NCBI GenBank assembly: GCA_014526335.1
Contig: JACTAT010000032.1
Span: 10,546,152-10,610,151 of the forward strand
Reading direction: 5' to 3'
DNA from: Chrysaora quinquecirrha
Lineage: Eukaryota > Cnidaria > Scyphozoa > Semaeostomeae > Pelagiidae
Length of the DNA: 64,000 nucleotides
The position numbers and the translations under genes were made by a program. The notes below the pieces were generated by a model. That model was given only the letters and a program-made list of their open reading frames with translations, had not been told where the DNA came from and ran no database searches. Shown piece by piece: positions 12,501 through 23,300 of this stretch. Positions within the stretch are counted from its first letter, which is position 1. Each line of letters starts with the position of its first letter.

Positions 12501-14406
12501 AAGAAGACATTTTGACAGTATATGTACATCTCAGAGGATGACACAAGTTTTCTAGCTCTTCACAAATACTGCAGCAACTCAAGTCAAATGTTCTAAATTT
12601 CTAAACGACAAAAAGCAAACCATTTTTCAAGGAATGTCGGAAATGTAGGCTTCTTTGCCCCACCAATCGGAATGTCGAATTTTCGCCACAGCGCAATGGT
12701 TTATTAGTTCTGAATAAGTCGTTTAAATATATGATCGAGCTTTTGTAGTCATCAGATAAAGATTATGGTTTCGATTCTTCAAATCTAGGTTAACTTCCGC
12801 GGCAGACTTATGGCAAAGACCCCGTTACCACGAGAGACAAAGATAGGGATATATAGATCCGTACCTTTCGGGCATGATATGGATACGATTTCATTGCGCT
12901 TACACAAGAACGGATCGGGAGCGGATGCAAATGGATCCGATTTTCTAGCGTACCTAAAACGAACGGTCCCAGAAAGAACGGATCCATGTGTATCAGTCTA
13001 AACGAAAAGCCTACAGTGACCATTTTAGCGGGAACGGTTCCACTCGAATCAGTTCGCGTGTAGAGGGGGTCGTAATAGGTAGTCTCTGCGCGTCAAATTT
13101 GCAAATGGCAAATAGTGGACCAAAATCTCATACTTTTCCTTTATATTTTGTAGGTGACAGTGGATTTCGACCAGCAACATGGCAATCACAATTATTCTAC
13201 ATTTTCGCTGTTCCCTTTGGATTCGCTCTTTACGTTATAATCATCATTTCATTTGCTTATCACATCCGAGATGCAATGCAAACCTACGTGACGTCACTTG
13301 AGAAGAAGAGCAACGCTGAAATCGCATTTCTAAATTCAAAAATTCTTGCGATTTCTTTCATGACGTGTGTCTGCGTTCTTCAAATTGGTGCCGTCGCTTC
13401 AATATTCAGAAAACACAGCTATCTTTATGGTTTATACCTATCTGTTGATCTTATGACGTTTGTTGGAAACGAGGCTGTGTTGGAACGAGGTCAAGCAATG
13501 AAAGTGTATTACTCATTTGCATTCAGTTTTTATCTGATGATCCTTCACAGCGTCCTGCTTGTTTTCATATCGAGTTGCTGCCACGCATGGAAAGAGATAT
13601 CGGATGTTTGTTCTCAGCGGAGGAGCGTCAATTGTTTTGAATCTGGGGCGGAGCCACTTGCAACAAATTACAAGGAAAAACTACTAGCCTCGTTTGACAG
13701 TTCAAGCTCAGGAACACCTCCAAACGAGGTAGTAGTTGGGGATGAAGCATATTTTCCACAATTCGATGATCAAGAAATGGCTCCTCACACGGGATTGGAT
13801 ATAATTGATTCTGATGAAATGAAAGGCACTGAACGTCGTGATAGCCATTTCTCCGAAATATTTAATGCACAGAAGAATAATTTTGAGCCAATAGAAGAAG
13901 GATTGGAAAATTTTGATGCGGATATCATTGACGCATCCTCTGAGAAATCCTTGGAGCGTGAACTGGACCTTAGGACAACGGGACCCCCGGAACAAGATAA
14001 ACCAACGGAAAAGGAGAGTGAACAAGGAAAGCCAAGGGATGATGAACCCATGGAAGAACCGGTTTATTTCTTCAACGAAAGCGGTAATTTTAGCGATTAT
14101 AAGAGAGATATTGAAAAAGAAGGACAAAAAGATGACGCTGAGAAACTATTAGCGGAAAGAGGGGCAAATATCCCAGTGTTGATAGAAAGTGGGGCAAATA
14201 GCCCATTTTTAATAGAAAGTGGGGCAAATAGCCCAACGGGAAGCACCCCAAGTTTACCCTCTAGTTATTCGAATATAAGTCTTGATAACTGGGAAGATGA
14301 TGAAAGTGAAGACGAGACTCTATCGGGAACGAGGCTGAGCAGAGATCTAGAAACTCTAGAATCGTCGTTGTTGGGTGATTCGAGCAGCACAATTACACAA
14401 AAGTAA
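9591..14406 (+). CDS. Two-pore-domain potassium channel-like protein with non-canonical pore loops
   Basis: Predicted membrane protein of 516 residues from two exons, 9591-9888 and 13154-14406; the GT-AG intron is in phase 1. The order is K2P-like: TM1 (about 9-29, ending SLIFQKLE), an extracellular helical cap of about 55 residues, a first pore helix (DQAYLFTLMSFTTLG), TM2 (110-133), TM3 (162-184), a second pore region and TM4 (218-241). The two filters read TTLGDSG (97-103) and TFVGNEA (201-207), where working K2P channels have a T-x-G-[YF]-G pattern. Potassium conduction is therefore doubtful. The 275-residue cytoplasmic tail is acidic and holds three tandem 11-residue repeats (SGANSPFLIE type, 14158-14240). 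The 3.3-kb intron contains simple repeats. An unrecognised small exon restoring a filter cannot be excluded for pore 1, but pore 2 lies within one exon. Confidence 0.8.
10083..10195. repeat. GATTTCC-rich dispersed repeat, copy 1
   Basis: Shares GATTTCCAAGGGATTTC, ATGAAAACAA and TGTACGAGATT with 16562-16665 and, more weakly, with 11215-11335. Confidence 0.6.
11215..11335. repeat. GATTTCC-rich dispersed repeat, copy 2
   Basis: Diverged copy with AGAATTTCCAAGGAAT, AAAACAATAAGAT and GGAGATTTCAGGGG. Lies in the channel-like gene's intron. Confidence 0.45.
12005..12365. repeat. CAT/CAC/ACC trinucleotide tract
   Basis: About 360 bp of strand-asymmetric CAT, CAC and ACC words (CATCATCATCAT, CACCACCAC). 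Located in the intron of the channel-like gene; the His-rich and Ile/Thr-rich ORFs over it are artefacts. Confidence 0.9.
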
Positions 14407-15073
14407 CCACTATATCCCATGCCATACAGCCATTCCTTGAGAATGAAGAGCAATGGGACCAAGGAAACGAAATACCTATATGATTAATAAGTAGTTAGGT
14501 TCAGCAGATTTGGTGAAGTTAATTCAGCCTCTTTAAAGACCACTTCATGCAAAAAACGCACAGGAGTACAATGACTACCAACTATCGTTCATTTTTCCAT
14601 GTCAAAACCAAGCAAGGTCCTCGATCTGAACGATTGATTATTGCATGTTTGACTTGTTTATTTTAAATCGTAAAATTCTATCAGGCAGTATATGATTTTA
14701 AGAGAATTTCACAATTAAGCATGAGCATTTAGTACGTTATCTCTTTGTCTTATCTTCTTCACATCTGGTGTAATGATACATTGGTTTGATATTATATCTG
14801 TGCCAACTGTTTCATCCTACAATTTCCTACTTTGACACAGACGGTTTACCAAAGGTAAAGCAAGTTAGTGCGCTATTGAGGATACGGGGACCTCCTATAA
14901 AAGCCTGGCTAATAAGTTCTTGCTCAAAGCTCTAAAATCTAAAGCGATAGAGTTAGCGATATTATTTGTGTATTAAGTGCATGGGAGTAACCTGGGATTG
15001 ACTGCACTGTTACAAAGTATAGCAAAAAAAACGGTGATTCCTTAATCATGAAGATTACACTGTGGCGTTGTAA
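14407..15073. other. 3' flank of the channel-like gene
   Basis: No further gene. AT-rich sequence, presumably including the 3' UTR. Confidence 0.4.
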
Positions 15074-15241
15074 TACTCTCCTCCGCGAGGTTTCTTAAAA
15101 AAAAATTCAGTGAAGAGGAGCAAGGAAACTTTTCCTTTCTTTATCCTTCCTTCCTTTTCTCCCTTCACAAAAATACGGACCAGGGAACCGTGGACCATAA
15201 AACTAATAAAGAGAAACAAAGAAACCTCGCGGAGGAGAGTA
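15074..15241. mobile_element. 168-bp MITE with TA TSD
   Basis: Perfect 21-bp inverted ends, CTCTCCTCCGCGAGGTTTCT plus T, flanked by TA on both sides. The interior is a CT-rich stretch. It abuts the next MITE with only three bases between them. Confidence 0.85.
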
Positions 15242-15244
15242 GCG

Positions 15245-15615
15245 CCCAGGGGGTACTCATTAACTTTCAATACGGGGGGTCCATGCCAATATTTGGGGTC
15301 CGAAATCTTAAGCTTATTCAATATTTGGGGTCTGTGAATTATAACATGGACAAAATTCAATATTTGGGGTCCACAAATCTGAAGGAAGAATCTTGCGATT
15401 TGGTGCGATTCATTACAATGACCCATCCAACTGCCAAGAGCTTATAAATTGTAAATTGTCATGAAACTGATGGCTAAACCCGAGAAAACATTTTAGGTGT
15501 CCAAAATAGATAGCAATATTTGGGGTCCCAAAACATTAAACTCAATATTTGGGGATCTGCAAGGAAATAGTGGCATGGACCCCCCGTATTGAAAGTTAAT
15601 GAGTACCCCCCTGGG
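15245..15615. mobile_element. 371-bp MITE with 44-bp TIRs
   Basis: Inverted ends begin CCCAGGGGGTACTCATTAAC on the left and the same with one extra G on the right; they pair over about 44 bp. The interior repeats CAATATTTGGGGTC five times, the last diverged. No clear TSD. The G-run start followed by TACTC resembles the sequence at 50094. Confidence 0.8.
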
Positions 15616-15715
15616 TGTCCACTGCCACCAATTTTTCTGTCGCTTGGCTTCGTTGTCGCCATATTGTTGATATAAAAAAACAGAATAACGCATGCGCTGA
15701 ATTTTTGGCGCGGAA

Positions 15716-15945
15716 AAATGACCCCGGGTTGAGTCGACCCGCCTTCACATGGAAAAAGTTTACAAAAAGGCAACCCGTTTACAAGGGTCAACCCTACCCT
15801 CGAGAAGGGTTACCCGCTTAGGCGGGTTGACCCGGGTTGACTGCTATGTTCATGTAAACGCTTGAAAAGATTTGACTGGAAAAGGGCTGACCCTCTGAGG
15901 CGGGTTGCAGTCAACCCGGGCTCGTGTAAACAGGCCCTATATCAT
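15716..15945. repeat. CGGGTTGACCC palindrome-rich repeat
   Basis: Multiple inverted copies of GGGTTGACCCGGGTTGACTGC-type words (each core up to about 12 bp) and a GTGTAAACAGGCCC end. Probably a small foldback MITE; boundaries unclear. Confidence 0.5.
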
Positions 15946-16561
15946 ATGATACATGGTCTACAACTAAACTACAACATAACAAAGAAAATCAAAAGAAGAA
16001 TCAATATTACAAATGCTAGGACAATGAAACTTTACAACTAGACTAAGTTTTTGATGCCTTTCATGATTTTAGCATCGAAATCCAAGTACCTTAAAGTTCT
16101 TGGAAAGTCAATCCCAGCAGCCTTTAGTTGTAAAGGTCTATAGTAGGCTCCTGGACTGTGGAATAGGACTTTGAACAATGATTGAGGTTAACATAGCAAT
16201 AGGTGAGATTGTGAAATCAACTGCAATTAGAAGGCGTGTTAATCCATTTCCTTAATTATAGAGATTACACTCTGTGACGTAATAATATTAGAAATGTTCA
16301 TTAGAGCAGCTTGCTTAGATAACAAAAGAAAGTTGTAAAGAATTATCCGATTAAGGATAGGGAAGGCTATAGATTAGGATGGATAATTGCTGAAAAGTGT
16401 AGAAATGATTAAAGGTGTCATATCTTCATTGTGACGTGCAATCTTTCGACTTACTATTTCATAATGACAGGGTGTCCAGTAGAATCCAGTTGTAAATTCA
16501 CAGGGTGTCCAAAAAGCGAGATGAGAGGCGTTTCACCCCTCTCACTCTTCAAAAAGCTCAA

Positions 16562-16665
16562 CAAGATTTCCGTAAGACAAAAGGATTTCCAAGGGATTTC
16601 CATGAAAACAACAGAATTTCCAGCAACGATGTACGAGATTGAAATGAAGGGATTTTCCCTTCGCA
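16562..16665. repeat. GATTTCC-rich dispersed repeat, copy 3
   Basis: Closest match to 10083-10195, with GATTTCCAAGGGATTTC, ATGAAAACAACAG and TGTACGAGATT. Confidence 0.6.
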
Positions 16666-17449
16666 AAAAAGTATAGGCCTACCATACATTACAAAGTTGT
16701 GCTACACATTGCATTTTAAACCCACTAGCAGAAAAACTTTTCGAGAAATTCTGTCTTGCGCACGTTTATTCACATGTAGAATCAATGTGATTAAAATGAA
16801 AACTTTTCTTATTTTTCTAAAATTATTCGAAAACACTTCTAAAACGTAAACATCTAATAAATTAACTAATCGTACTTATAAATAAACTCTCTACTAAACT
16901 CTGTGATTGCAGAACGTACTAATGCTTATATTACTTAACTAACGAAATCTGGTCTTTAAAATGCATTATTGTTTTGTCTAGCCCCTTTAAGTACTGTACA
17001 TCTAAAACATACTTACAAAGTTGTGCTACGTGTGATACTATATCCCAGTTCTTAAAATTTTTACAGTCCTTTGTTTGATCAAAACTTTCTAACTAAAGAT
17101 CTACCAATTTTTTCTACCTTTTGCAATGTTTATTTCCCAACAGCCAATTGTTTACAATCATTTTTTATTACTTTGTTACCCTTCTAAATATTTGTTAAAA
17201 AGTTCTAACCGTTCTACCTATAAGTACACCTGTTCTGTTAACTACTGATAGTTCCACAGTCTTACAATGGCTAAGAACCAAATTCTAAGATAACAATTTA
17301 TCTCAATTCTGACATAAACTATATTTGCTAATTCTGATTCATCTTTGACCCTCTGATTCTAATTCTGATTCATCTACATACCCAAGAAATGCAAAAAGGG
17401 AAGTTTATGCTTGAAAAATTGCCCTTTCAAAACTAGCTGTATGTATGTA
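16666..17449. other. AT-rich intergenic DNA, nothing seen
   Basis: No gene, RNA or clear repeat; many TTCTAA and CTAACTAA words. Confidence 0.5.
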
Positions 17450-17852
17450 CACGCTTTTTTATTTATAAGGATACCTACCTGAAGGCCTAGTTCTTAAAGT
17501 TCCTTATCTTTGGACCTCTTTTGAGGCAATTGTAGTTCCAAATGTTCCTTAAAAGTTCCTTAACTTTAACTGCACATTCAGTGTCATAACAACAATAGAG
17601 AGACACTTGCATGTAAGCAAAGCTCGAGACTACTAAAGGAAACATTTGATAAATGTGTAACGTACAATTTATGTGATTTTCGACTGTAAATGAATGGAAC
17701 CGGACTTCTATTCTTGATTGCTTGATGTTATAAAAGCATTCAACATTGAAAAGTTCCTTAATGATTTTTTCTTTAGTAGTATAAGTTCTTTAAATTTTTC
17801 GGGCCTTCTACATGTAGGTTCCTTATAAAGTGGTTCTTTATAAAAAAAGCGT
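17450..17852. mobile_element. TATAAGGAAC-type TIR MITE, copy 2 (reverse orientation)
   Basis: Starts TA then CACGCTTTTTTATTTATAAG and ends TTCTTTATAAAAAAAGCG near a TA. The interior matches the reverse complement of 213-621 over most of its length, including the AAGTTCCTTA reiterations and CTACATGTAGG. Confidence 0.8.
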
Positions 17853-18459
17853 ATACAAATGATAATGAAATGTGACTTGCGACTCAATTACAGTAAGAGA
17901 TTTTTGTAAAAATCTAAAATAATAGTAATTTTACATCATAAAATTTTTGATCAGCTCCTTTTTATGCATTACTACCCTTTTCCTACATTTAAACTGGTTT
18001 AACTTTTTTGGAAAATTTTCCAGCAAGCTATGCTGTTTTGGAAACATCTTCCAGAGATGGCCAAAACATAGCATAGCACAAAACAACTGTACATATTAAA
18101 AAGTTTTCTTGTACCTATCAATGTTTTGAGTTTTTTTTCTTTTTAGGGAAACATGAACTTTCTTTCTATTATTGCTTAGTTCTTTGCCAAAATCTAAATT
18201 TTCTGAAAATGGTTATTATAATAATACTGATAACTGATATATGAAAGGAATCCAAAAATCTAAACCCCAAGGTTTTGAAGGCTGAAAAAAACCTTCTCTA
18301 ACTTTGAAAACCTAAATATTGAAAACCTAGCATTAAGAACTAAACAAAGTAATCAAAATCTAAGCATTTTCATGAACAAAATAGTAAAAAATGCACCACA
18401 AAAGTATGCTTTGTCTTTGAACAAGTAATAAAAAATAACAAACCTTATAAAACGTCAAG

Positions 18460-19841
18460 TCAGCTTCCATGGCATAACACAAGATCATTTTCCCAATTGT
18501 AGTATCTTTCATCAGAGAGGCTAAGAATGCCAGGATTTTCTCTAAAAAGTTTGTATAAAGATATAAAAAGTTACCTAGCATTTCAGTTGACTAATATCTT
18601 TGTTTAAAAAGTTTTTTAGGATAAACTCAAAGCTGGACATACTTAGTGAAAGATGCAGTACTGGGGTTTACATCTATACATATAGAAATGTGCTTTTCTT
18701 GGAATTTGATCTTGAGTTTCAGCTGGCTTATAACTGAAAATAAAAAGAGGTTCCCTTGAGTACTCTATCAGGAAGGTCAGTAGAAAAAATGTTTTTCTCT
18801 GACAAACTGATTTTAGAGAATTGCGAGGACTTCTCGAGGAACATGACTTTCTCTCTGGTGTAAAGTCTCTAGGGGTGGGGGGGGGGAGTTATTCAAACTT
18901 GAGTACTCCAATCTTGTACAATATAGAACCATAAGGAAAAATTCAAGGATAACCGTGAAATTCCTCACAAAACTGAAAAATTGGAGGGCCTGGTGCTTGA
19001 GCTTCCATAATTTCTGCCCATAGTTTTTTCCAGTTCCCTGACTTTTGTTGAAATTGAGGACATTAAATGTCTAACAACCAAACGATGCCATGCTTTCTTA
19101 CCTATCAGTAGCCATTTCGACCACTGCTTGGTTATCGGCACTTTGAGGAACATTATTCTCACACTCAATTTCCATTCCTTCTGATACATCCATTTCATAA
19201 GACTGGTCTTCAACTTGCTTTTCTTGAGTTTCTTGCAGAAATGATGTAGTCATATGTGTCACCATGGAGTTACACACCATCTGGTTGTTGCTCTCGGGAA
19301 TTATTGTTGCTGAAGCCATTTTTGATTCGTCTTGATGTGTTTCGTTACCTGTTTCCCCAGACAATGACACTTTTGCTCGCTTCTGTAAAATAAAAGAATG
19401 ATAACTGTCAAAATATGAAATGTTACAATTAGACCTACTCAGATGCAGTTTCCAGATGTTTTGTAAAATAACCGATTTTTCTCACTTCATTTTGCCCACT
19501 TCATTTTTCCAAACAAAAAAGAGCAAATACATCTTTGAACAAACTTACAATGATCTTTTCATCAGCCAGAAACAAACCAAATCTGGAAATAGAACTTAAT
19601 TATTTAAAAAAAGCGGTGAAAATGATTGAAAATTGACCTGCATCGTTGGACCAAAGCCAAAGTTTTCGATTTCAAAATTTCCCGCGTCGAAGCCATGAGT
19701 ACTATCTTTCCTCTTCAAACTTCGCACATGAAAGTCGTTTTTCGCTCCAAAATCTTGAAGAAATCCGTTTTCATTCACAAATTCTGGTTGTTGGATGAAT
19801 GGATGAGAAGCATGTGCTCCGAAGATGCTACTTTGTGGCAT
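18460..19841 (-). CDS. Unrecognised 188-aa protein, three exons
   Basis: Exons 19841-19638, 19382-19102 and 18541-18460 join in phase with GT-AG introns and end in a stop (204, 485, 567 nt). The protein starts MPQSSIFGAHASHPFIQQPE and has a basic KRAKVS patch after residue 68, an acidic middle and a C-terminus ERYYNWENDLVLCHGS. No transmembrane segment or signal peptide. The pattern suggests a small, disordered, possibly nuclear protein with short conserved motifs, but I do not recognise a family. An upstream in-frame ATG (MFKSRKNCLK) is possible. A 34-nt mini-exon at 19557-19590 (FGLFLADEKII) has splice sites but breaks the phase, so I left it out. The gene is divergent from TAF8 across 546 bp. 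Confidence 0.6.
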
Positions 19842-20387
19842 TTTTAGGCAGTTTTTTCTTGATTTGAACAAAATAAGTAGTGTCTTTAGCTTGTATATTG
19901 TTTGTTGTTCGTTGTGAAGGAATCTAACTTTAGTCTTTCAATTTCAAATCTGTCTTTGTCGAGTCCTTTCGGAATTCAATTTATCACCACTCTCTTGAGA
20001 TATCTTTATTTCTCCTTTCTTCTTTAGATTAGAAAAACTTTTGAACTTTGAAAAAGAAATTGTTGACGTTTGATCGGGTGAGTAGTTGACGGTTGAAATG
20101 AAATACAAGCGGCGTGGTTCTGTATTGATTGGTGAAGAACAAATAACTTTACTAGTAAATTCTCGCCGATATCAACGATCGTGAACAAAACAAAGAAATC
20201 CGATCACAAACAGGAAACACTGATTTATTCTAATTTATTCCATGAATAGAATCACGCGATGAAAGAAGAACGAGGGTGAAACGCAGAAAAACGCGAGATA
20301 ATTTACATAATTTACAATTAGCATAAATTAACATATTCAGGTTGTCAGTAGAGTTGAGCTTGAGCGCCACAGAATGCAGATGAAGAA
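19842..20387. promoter_or_regulatory. Shared intergenic promoter region between the 188-aa gene and taf8
   Basis: Two start codons face away from each other across 546 bp with no repeat in between. This is a plausible bidirectional promoter. No specific motif is claimed. Confidence 0.4.
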
Positions 20388-23300
20388 ATGGCGACCGGCA
20401 GCTCCACTGCTAGCAATTCTCTGCCAAGGAAAGCTCTTCTTCATGCAGTTTCCATTCTCTGCAAAGAAGAAGGCTTCCATGGCGCTACTAAACTAGCACT
20501 GGAGACACTGACGGAAATTTTACAGAGCTGTAAGTGTTATTTTGCTTAATTTTTGATCGAAACTGTGCTAGATGAAAAGAGCCTAAATATAATTTGTTTT
20601 TGCCTAAATATAATTCTTATTCCTAGTAGGGAAGCTAAGCATGATCGACAGCCAGTTCCTATGCCTAAAACTGGAAAAATACCGCCAGAAAGTTTCATTT
20701 TTTCAGGGTCTCGGCTGGCAAATTCTGACTCAACACTGATGCAATGTTAGGCTAGCCTAGCAAGCAGATATAGCAAGGGAAAAGTAGACTATGACCTGTC
20801 TAATAATTTGTTTGAAAATTATGCGATCTTTTTTTCATTGACAGATCTGACAGAGATTGCAACATGTAGCAGAGAATATTGTGAGTTGTGCCATCGAACA
20901 TATCCTGATGTCACAGATGTTAAAATGGCACTTATTGACCTAGGTATTTGAGTTTGTTTAATTCCTGTGTTATAACAACTGAATTAATTCAATTTCACAA
21001 ATATAAGAAATCTTCAAAATTGCAAGAAACAGCAGAAATATTCGTGGACATACAGTACTTGAAAGGGTTTTTCGTCTAACACTCCTCAGAGAATAAACGC
21101 CAAAAACAGACCAAAACAAATAACTAAAACAGTATTTATACCCAGATAAGCATCTTCTATCTGATCATTTTTAGCATAGAGTTTCTAGTCATAGTTGCTT
21201 CTTGTCAAAAAACAAACAGCAAACAATCTTAGAAGGATAAATAAACAATATTCTTATAAATACAAAAAGCAGATAGAAAATATCACACAAATGTCACGCC
21301 TATATTCAAAAATACACCCATAGGCTATAATATGCTTTGGTGATAAATAGGTATTGTTAGCTTTCTTATTTAAATCAATGTTCAGTTGTTCTCAAAAGGA
21401 CAAATCTCTTCATATTATCGAAAGACACCAGTTGATCCTTTTGACAGACCTTTTACCAAGGAAAAAAAGAATTTTGCAGTCAGTTTATCAGTTAGGGTCT
21501 TATCTGATTCGCATTTCTCCAAATCAACATTGACGCAGTCTTGAATTAATCTTGTGATGGAGCTGAGCCCAGAGAAGTTTTGATTAGGTTGAAAAAGACC
21601 ATTGGTTTTCCATTCGCAAATGCATTCATCATTTAGAGCAAACTGGAACTTGATTTCTGTGGCATCAACCATAGTTTCCTCAGCTAAATATGATTTAACA
21701 TGAAGAACATTCCCTTCCAATAGCCTGATATTTATCATGCACTCAAACATGTTTTGGTTTGTGTATTCCATAAAATCCACCCTTCGTAACAAGCATCTAA
21801 CCACAGCTTCGTTAGCAAGAAGCAAATCGAAGCCAACCTTAGCTGATGCATGGTAACAATGATCAACATACGGATAAAACCCACTTTTCTTATCTAGCAA
21901 AACACTCAAATAATGAACAAGCTTACTGCTTTCATCTTCATGCTCTGCATCTATACCTTTGATGTACTTTTGACTGATTTTATCATACTGTTCAATGCAA
22001 TTTTTTCTTTTTTCTGACAATTTCTCAAAATATTTGTCCCATTTGGGCTCTGCATTATCTTCTCTCTCTTCAAAATACAACATATTGGTTGGGTTCAATG
22101 ACTTGAATGGAAAACTCAAAAGCAAACCCATTACCCAATCAATTTTCAATTTCTTGGTTATCTTTGGTAGACTTTGTGTTATGATATTGATTATTGGCTG
22201 TAACGAGGAAGGGTCATTAGAGATCTTCACATCTTCAGTATCGCTATTGACTAGTTCATATGGTTCTTCGTAGTTTGAAGTCTTGTAAATCAAAATGCAT
22301 TTTCCGTTGAGATAAGCTTTGATTTTAATTTTGCCATAGATCTCATCATCATGACCTTCTTGATCTTCACCCTCATGTACATCATCATCATCATCTTCAT
22401 CGTCATCATCATCATCATCAACTGGATTTCCTTTATTATGATTTTCTATTACTGAAACTTCAATCATCATTTCTCCACATGGGAGTCTAAAAGTGGACTT
22501 CTTTCTTCGAATTAGCCAAGTTGACTGGGGATAGTTGTGGATCTCTTCTGTTTTGAACTGTGTCAAAAATGACAACACTTTGAACACAACTGGACCATTT
22601 TCTTTCAAATTAAACTTTGCATTCCTTGGACTAAGTGCTGAAAGATTCTGCCCTAATCTTAGCCCTTCTTTAATCAGATTCCCCAGGTTGCAGTTTGGGT
22701 ATTTCTTCAAGCATTTTCCCTTTTCATCAAACCAACCTTCAAACCAAGCATTTTGAATCAAGCGGCTGATTCTGAGAAACAGAACCGAATTATTCCAGCT
22801 CTGTCGTTCATCTGTAATAGACTTCAACCTCTTGCACGTACGAGATATGCTGTTAAAAGCCTTAAAATCTAGATATGATACCATTATGCCCAAACTAAAG
22901 TCATCTAGATCCATTAGGCCAATTTCCTCTGATGAAGCAAGCTCGTTTTCTATGTTCATTTTTCCAACATCTGGAAATTCTGGACGCGTATCCATCATGT
23001 CCTATTTTGATAATCTGCTGACGCAGAAAGAAAAAAATAATTCTCGTTGTCTCCTTAGTCACACGTTCGTGGACATGAAATAAGTTTAAAATCTCTTTAC
23101 ATGAAAAGTTTTGTGTTTTTCATTTTGGCCTAGCCCTTTCTTTTTGCTTAATGTTGTTTCCGCTTCATTGATTTGATTTTATGCAAAAGTGGGCGTGACC
23201 GTTCTCTTTCGGGGAGGGGGGGGTGGGGTGGATCGGGATCAAGAAACCCTGGAAAGGAACAATCCTCTTCAGATATGGAACCCTTTGTGAAATTTTGCCT

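Noticed and set aside
11939..12541. 200-codon ORF rich in Ile, His and Thr
   Set aside because: Translation of the CAT/CAC tract; low complexity.
12988..13153. N-terminal extension of the channel ORF (MYQSKRKAYSDHFSG)
   Set aside because: Intron sequence upstream of a TTTTGTAG acceptor; using exon 9591-9888 instead supplies TM1 and the first pore helix in the right phase.
13708..14127. Minus-strand ORFs over the channel C-terminal tail
   Set aside because: Shadow frames of the acidic tail.
19557..19590. Possible 34-nt mini-exon (FGLFLADEKII) in the 188-aa gene
   Set aside because: Has AG and GT edges but creates a stop in the incoming phase; the flanking exons join in phase without it.
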